This document shows positions 59,837 through 64,000 of a stretch of DNA of 64,000 nt, piece by piece. The notes under the pieces were generated by a model. The model had not been told where the DNA came from. It saw only the letters and a program-made list of their open reading frames with translations, and searched no databases. The DNA is taken from contig NZ_AOPO01000011.1 of NCBI RefSeq assembly GCF_000336575.1, positions 62,001 through 126,000 on the forward strand. Reading direction: 5' to 3'. The stretch comes from Vreelandella titanicae BH1 (GTDB taxonomy: Bacteria; Pseudomonadota; Gammaproteobacteria; Pseudomonadales; Halomonadaceae). How positions within the stretch are numbered: position 1 is the stretch's first letter; each line of letters opens with the position of its first letter. The position numbers and the translations under genes were made by a program.

Positions 59837-60286
59837 ATGCGCGAATTTAAGCGTACCCACCGGGTAGCCGACCAGCTCCAAAAGGAGCTGGCGGTGCTGA
59901 TCCAACGAGAAGTGAAAGACCCGCGTTTGGGCATGGTCACGGTTAGCGGTGTCACCGTTAGCCGTGACCTTGGCTACTCCGACGTCTACGTCACTCTGTT
60001 GGGTGAGCAAGAGCCCGAGCGTATTAAAGAGAATCTGCAGGTGCTTAAGCGTGCTGCTGGTTTTCTAAGAAGCCAGATTGCCAAGCGCATCAAGCTACGT
60101 CACGTACCGGAGCTGCGTTTTCATTTCGATGAAAGCGTGGTGCGCGGTCAGCAGCTTTCTTCATTGATTGATGAAGCGGTGACGACGGATCGTGCACGCT
60201 ATCAAAACGATGATGACGATTATCAAGACGCTGGCCAAGACAGTGACTCAGACGGCGACGCCCAGCAAAGTGAGGAAACTCGCTAG
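59837..60286 (+). CDS. rbfA: Ribosome-binding factor RbfA
   Basis: A 149-residue KH-like protein (REFKRTHRVADQLQKELAVLIQ, RLGMVTVSGVTVSRDL, RHVPELRFHFDESV) for 16S 5'-end maturation and cold adaptation. A tail of about 25 Asp/Gln/Ser-rich residues (DDDDYQDAGQDSDSDG) is an acidic extension common in salt-adapted relatives. Its stop shares one base with the truB start. Confidence 0.96.
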   Translation: MREFKRTHRVADQLQKELAVLIQREVKDPRLGMVTVSGVTVSRDLGYSDVYVTLLGEQEPERIKENLQVLKRAAGFLRSQIAKRIKLRHVPELRFHFDESVVRGQQLSSLIDEAVTTDRARYQNDDDDYQDAGQDSDSDGDAQQSEETR

Positions 60287-61206
60287 TGGCGCGTCAACGT
60301 CGAGGTTTACCGGTTAATGGCGTACTGCTGCTGGATAAGCCCAAGGGCGTTTCCAGCAACCATGCGCTGCAGCGTGTGCGTCGGCTGTTCCAGGCTCAAA
60401 AAGCCGGGCACACCGGCACGCTAGACCCGATGGCAACCGGCTTATTGCCGATTTGCCTAGGTGAAGCGACCAAGTTTTCATCGCACTTGCTGGAAGCCGA
60501 CAAGGTGTATCGCACCCGGGTAGAGCTAGGGGTGATCACGGATACCGGCGATGCAGAAGGCACGATTATTGAGCAGCATGAGGTTCCCAGCCTAAGCGTC
60601 GATGACGTGGAAGCTGTGCTCACCCGTTTTCGCGGTGAGATCGACCAAGTGCCGCCGATGTATTCGGCCCTCAAGCATCAGGGCAAAAAACTTTACGAGT
60701 TGGCCCGTGAAGGCAAGCAGGTAGAGCGTGCAGCCCGGCGCGTAAGCGTGTATGATGCGCGCCTGCTATCGTTTGAAGGCACTGCTTTTGAGCTGGAAGT
60801 AAGCTGCAGTAAAGGCACTTACATCCGCACGTTAGCCGAAGATATTGGCCAAGCGCTTGGCTGTGGTGCGCACATCAGTCAACTAAGGAGGCTCAAAACG
60901 GGGCCCTTTTTAGCCGACGCGATGTGGACGCTAGAGGCCTTGGAAGCATTGGCCGACCAAGCGGCACTGGAAGCTGAACTCATGCCCGTGGATGTGTTGG
61001 TGGACCATTTACCGTTACTGACGGTAGACGACACCGCGCATTCTCGTTTGGCCCATGGCCAGCCCGCTGCTCTCGAAACCGGCGCATTAGCCGCGGACGA
61101 AGTAGCCCGACTTTATTACGCCGAGACGTTTATCGGCCTTGGCGTAGTGAAAGGTGCTCAGGAAGTGGCGCCTAAGCGACTGTTAAGTACTGTCGCTATC
61201 TCGTAA
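60286..61206 (+). CDS. truB: tRNA pseudouridine-55 synthase
   Basis: A 306-residue enzyme making pseudouridine 55 in the T-loop of tRNAs. Catalytic Asp47 in GHTGTLDPMATG; other motifs KPKGVSSNHALQRVR, QVPPMYSALKHQGKKLYELAR and CSKGTYIRTLAEDIG. A C-terminal PUA-like domain follows. The start is GTG 60286 overlapping the rbfA stop. Confidence 0.96.
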   Translation: MARQRRGLPVNGVLLLDKPKGVSSNHALQRVRRLFQAQKAGHTGTLDPMATGLLPICLGEATKFSSHLLEADKVYRTRVELGVITDTGDAEGTIIEQHEVPSLSVDDVEAVLTRFRGEIDQVPPMYSALKHQGKKLYELAREGKQVERAARRVSVYDARLLSFEGTAFELEVSCSKGTYIRTLAEDIGQALGCGAHISQLRRLKTGPFLADAMWTLEALEALADQAALEAELMPVDVLVDHLPLLTVDDTAHSRLAHGQPAALETGALAADEVARLYYAETFIGLGVVKGAQEVAPKRLLSTVAIS

Positions 61207-61253
61207 ACAGCGTTGCAAGGAGGCGACCGTCTACGTGAAAATTGCAAGATCCG

Positions 61254-61277
61254 ACGTACACGTCGAAACGTGTACGT
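61254..61277 (+). promoter_or_regulatory. Perfect hairpin in the rpsO leader
   Basis: A 10-bp perfect stem (ACGTACACGT with ACGTGTACGT) and CGAA loop, 48 bases after truB and 79 bases before rpsO. There is no T run, so it is more likely a leader structure or processing site than a terminator. Confidence 0.5.
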
Positions 61278-61356
61278 AGAAAACAGTAGCTTGAGACTGC
61301 AAATATGCGTGGTCTCACCCATTCATTTTTAGGCATATTGCTTACTGGAGAGACAG

Positions 61357-61626
61357 ATGGCTTTAACCGCTGAGAAGAAGGCCGAGATCGTCACTGAATA
61401 CGGCCGCGGCGATAACGATACCGGTTCCCCTGAAGTGCAGGTTGCACTGCTGAGCGCCAACATTAATGGCCTGCAGGATCACTTCAAGACCAACAAACAG
61501 GATCACCACTCGCGTCGTGGTCTGATCCGCATGGTTAACCAGCGTCGTAAGCTGCTGGACTACCTAAAGCGTAAAGATTTCGAACGCTATCAGTCCCTGA
61601 TTCAGCGTCTGGGTCTGCGTCGTTAA
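61357..61626 (+). CDS. rpsO: 30S ribosomal protein S15
   Basis: An 89-residue protein with the conserved S15 core ([31 protein letters not shown] helix region, [25 protein letters not shown]). It binds the central domain of 16S rRNA. In E. coli S15 represses its own mRNA through a leader structure; the 150-base leader here would allow similar control. A terminator separates it from pnp. Confidence 0.97.
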   Translation: MALTAEKKAEIVTEYGRGDNDTGSPEVQVALLSANINGLQDHFKTNKQDHHSRRGLIRMVNQRRKLLDYLKRKDFERYQSLIQRLGLRR

Positions 61627-61647
61627 ACGTTAACGACAACGATTAGA

Positions 61648-61680
61648 AACGGGCAGCTCCTTGTGAGCTGCCCGTTTTTT
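61648..61680 (+). terminator. Terminator after rpsO
   Basis: AAACGGGCAGCTC and GAGCTGCCCGTTT arms with CTTGT loop, then TTTTTT. In E. coli partial read-through at this point feeds pnp; the same layout is seen here. Confidence 0.93.
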
Positions 61681-61808
61681 TATGTTTCGTGTTTACGGCA
61701 AGTAGGGAACTGGTAGCCCTATCGCGCTCCAGCGCCTAGAATGGTAACGAGTCAAAACGACCTAAACGAATAGACAAGTAGATATTGATAATGCTGAAGG
61801 AAGTCGCT

Positions 61809-63959
61809 GTGAATCCGGTAAAGAAAACGTTCCAGTACGGTCGTAGCACCGTCACGCTCGAAACCGGGCGTATTGCTCGCCAAGCTACCGGCGCTGTCAT
61901 GGTTACCATGGATGACACCGTCGTGCTGTGTACCGTTGTCGCTCGCAAAGAGGCAAACCCGAGCCAACCCTTTTTCCCTCTCTCGGTACACTACCAAGAG
62001 AAAACCTACGCAGTGGGCAAGATTCCTGGCGGCTTCTTCAAGCGCGAAGGTCGTCCCACTGAAAAAGAGACGCTGACCTCGCGTCTGATTGATCGCCCAA
62101 TCCGTCCGCTGTTCCCCAAAGGCTTTATGAACGAAGTGCAGGTCGTCTGTACCGTTCTCTCCACCGACCGTAACCACGATCCGGATATTGCCGCACTGCT
62201 GGGTACTTCCGCAGCGCTGAGTATCTCTGGCGTGCCGTTTAGTGGCCCGATTGGCGCAGCCCGCGTTGGTTTTAACGAAGAGAAAGGCTACTTCCTCAAC
62301 CCAACGGTTGAAGAACTGGCCACCTCTGAGCTCGACATGGTCGTCGCCGGTACTGAAAAAGCCGTGCTGATGGTTGAGTCTGAAGCCAAAGAGCTGCTCG
62401 AAGACGAAATGCTGGGAGCCGTTCTGTTCGGTCACCAGGAAATGCAGGTCGCGATCAGTGCCATTAACGAACTGGTTGCTGAAGCGGGCAAGCCGCGCTG
62501 GGAGTGGCAGGCCGCCGAAGAGAACCAGGCGCTCAAAGCCGCCATGGCCGATGCGTTTGAAGCTAAAGTGGGCGATGCTTACCGCATCACCGACAAAATG
62601 CAGCGCCAGGATGCATTGGCTGAGTTGAAAGACCAGGCGATTGAACAACTGGCAGCCGATGAAGGCGAACCGGTTAACGACAAGTTCAGTAAAGATGACG
62701 TCAAAGGTGCCTTTGCTAGCCTGGAAAAACGCGTTGTGCGTTCACGGGTGGTAAAAGGTGAGCCGCGTATTGACGGTCGTGACAATCAAACCGTTCGCCC
62801 GCTGGCGATTGAAGTCGGTGTGCTGCCGAAAGCTCATGGTTCTGCCATCTTTACGCGTGGTGAGACCCAGGCGATTGCCGTAGCAACACTGGGCACGCTG
62901 CGTGATTCACAGCTAATCGAATCACTGGAAGGTGAGCGTAAAGACCGCTTTATGCTGCACTACAACTTCCCTCCCTACTCGGTGGGTGAAGCTGGCTTTA
63001 TGGGTGGCCCGAAGCGTCGCGAAATCGGCCATGGCCGCTTAGCGCGTCGTGGTGTGCAGGCAATGCTGCCGTCAGAAGATGTCTTCCCCTACACCATTCG
63101 TGTGGTGTCTGAAATTACCGAGTCTAACGGCTCCAGCTCCATGGCCTCTGTATGTGGCTCTTCGCTGGCCCTGATGGACGCAGGCGTGCCGTTAAAAGCA
63201 CCGGTCGCCGGTATTGCCATGGGCTTGGTAAAAGACCCGGACGGTTTTGCGGTATTGACCGATATTCTGGGTGACGAAGATCACCTTGGCGATATGGACT
63301 TTAAAGTTGCCGGTTCCGAAGAGGGCGTCACCGCCCTGCAGATGGACATCAAGATCGAAGGCATCAACGAAGAGATTATGGAGCTCGCGCTGCAGCAAGC
63401 ACTGACCGCGCGACTGAGTATTCTCGAGCAAATGAATGTCGTGATCAGCCAGAGCCGTAGCGATGTCTCCGACAACGCGCCGTCCATGGCAACGATCAAA
63501 ATCGATCCGGACAAGATCCGTGACGTTATCGGTAAAGGTGGCGCAACCATTCGCAAAATCTGCGAAGACACCGGCGCCTCTATTGATCTCGACGACGATG
63601 GCACCGTGCGTATTTACGCGGAAGATAAAGCCGCCGCCAAGCGCGCCATCGACACCGTACTGGCGATTACCGCTGAAGCGGAAATCGGCAAGCTGTATCA
63701 CGGCAAGGTCGTGCGTATTGCTGACTTCGGTGCGTTCGTTAACATCATGCCCGGCACCGATGGCCTGGTTCACATCTCGCAAATCGTTGCCGAGCGGGTT
63801 AACAACGTGCGCGACTTCTTGAACGAAGGCGATGACGTGGTCGTTAAGGTGCTGGATATCGACAACCGCAACCGCGTGAAGCTGTCGATGAAAGAGATCA
63901 GCGAAGAAGAGAAAGCCGCTTTTACCGCGGAAGCAGCGGAAACTGAAGCGGCGATTTAA
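61809..63959 (+). CDS. pnp: Polyribonucleotide nucleotidyltransferase (PNPase)
   Basis: A 716-residue phosphorolytic 3'-5' exoribonuclease: two RNase PH-like domains ([19 protein letters not shown] and [20 protein letters not shown]), a KH domain (about 555-615, [20 protein letters not shown]) and an S1 domain (about 622-690, [29 protein letters not shown]). GTG 61809 is chosen: it gives the family N-terminus and has AAGGAAG about 7 bases upstream; ATG 61785 adds eight unusual residues. The gene is complete and ends 41 bases before the window edge. Confidence 0.97.
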   Translation: MNPVKKTFQYGRSTVTLETGRIARQATGAVMVTMDDTVVLCTVVARKEANPSQPFFPLSVHYQEKTYAVGKIPGGFFKREGRPTEKETLTSRLIDRPIRPLFPKGFMNEVQVVCTVLSTDRNHDPDIAALLGTSAALSISGVPFSGPIGAARVGFNEEKGYFLNPTVEELATSELDMVVAGTEKAVLMVESEAKELLEDEMLGAVLFGHQEMQVAISAINELVAEAGKPRWEWQAAEENQALKAAMADAFEAKVGDAYRITDKMQRQDALAELKDQAIEQLAADEGEPVNDKFSKDDVKGAFASLEKRVVRSRVVKGEPRIDGRDNQTVRPLAIEVGVLPKAHGSAIFTRGETQAIAVATLGTLRDSQLIESLEGERKDRFMLHYNFPPYSVGEAGFMGGPKRREIGHGRLARRGVQAMLPSEDVFPYTIRVVSEITESNGSSSMASVCGSSLALMDAGVPLKAPVAGIAMGLVKDPDGFAVLTDILGDEDHLGDMDFKVAGSEEGVTALQMDIKIEGINEEIMELALQQALTARLSILEQMNVVISQSRSDVSDNAPSMATIKIDPDKIRDVIGKGGATIRKICEDTGASIDLDDDGTVRIYAEDKAAAKRAIDTVLAITAEAEIGKLYHGKVVRIADFGAFVNIMPGTDGLVHISQIVAERVNNVRDFLNEGDDVVVKVLDIDNRNRVKLSMKEISEEEKAAFTAEAAETEAAI

Positions 63960-64000
63960 ATCGCTAGCTAGGTTTCTGAGAACGCCCTCGTAGCCTCTGG

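Noticed and set aside
61752..62648. 298-codon frame antisense to pnp
   Set aside because: Antisense to a certain gene and without its own signals.

Overview
The window reads as a chromosomal segment of a moderately halophilic gammaproteobacterium of the Halomonadaceae (Halomonas/Vreelandella type). The basis is gene order plus protein character: an NhaD Na+/H+ antiporter, a TAXI-TRAP transporter, and a housekeeping backbone in an order known from Pseudomonas/Halomonas relatives (ssrA-smpB, ratAB, bamE/fur, recN, grpE-dnaK-dnaJ, dapB-carAB-greA, yhbY/rlmE-ftsH-folP-glmM-tpiA-secG, two tRNAs, rimP-nusA-infB-rbfA-truB-rpsO-pnp). The assignment rests on recognition only; no search was run.

Layout. 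1-13.3 kb: transport and signalling genes (GGDEF/EAL protein cut by the window edge, nhaD, TAXI + fused TRAP permease, a prephenate-dehydratase-fold orphan, a Ca2+/Na+ antiporter, a cold-shock protein, zinT with a His/Asp tract and a candidate Zur operator, a DUF1311 protein, and a LuxR / PuuP-like permease / amidase module). 13.3-16.7 kb: a mosaic stretch with a 26-bp perfect palindrome, a short element with inverted-repeat ends, a divergent SDR/HxlR pair, and a graveyard where pieces of a response regulator, a histidine kinase and a second copy of the amidase gene are fused.

16.7-27.3 kb: a copper-resistance cluster, almost all on the minus strand: Cu+ P-type ATPase, CopB, multicopper oxidase (frameshifted), CopS/CopR, a cupredoxin, a broken small ORF, CopD, CopC (frameshifted), a 51-codon small ORF, then on the plus strand a Met-rich Spy-like protein and the tail of a transmembrane-anchor protein. 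Two minus-strand promoters share a direct-repeat motif that fits control by the local CopRS system. Between this cluster and the 3' end of the tmRNA gene lies a decayed AlpA-like phage/island regulator, so the cluster may sit in the remains of an island once inserted at ssrA.

27.7-64 kb: conserved core: trans-translation (ssrA, smpB), lipoprotein/outer-membrane assembly (bamE), iron regulation (fur, frameshifted in this sequence), recN, the heat-shock chaperones with two sigma-32 promoters, an iron-type ABC transporter operon inserted between dnaJ and dapB, pyrimidine/arginine carbamoyl phosphate synthesis with greA, cell-envelope and folate genes, leucine and initiator tRNAs, and the rimP-nusA-infB-rbfA-truB-rpsO-pnp translation/RNA operon.

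The strongest points for follow-up are the copper cluster beside ssrA with its shared promoter motif and repeated small-ORF module, the chimeric gene debris at 15.9-16.4 kb, and a candidate three-way-junction RNA leader ahead of the TAXI-TRAP genes. Several reading frames (multicopper oxidase, copC, the ORF after copD, fur) are broken by apparent single-base losses in short homopolymers, which may be sequencing error and should be settled before any of them is called a pseudogene. No CRISPR array, intact transposase or intact integrase was seen.
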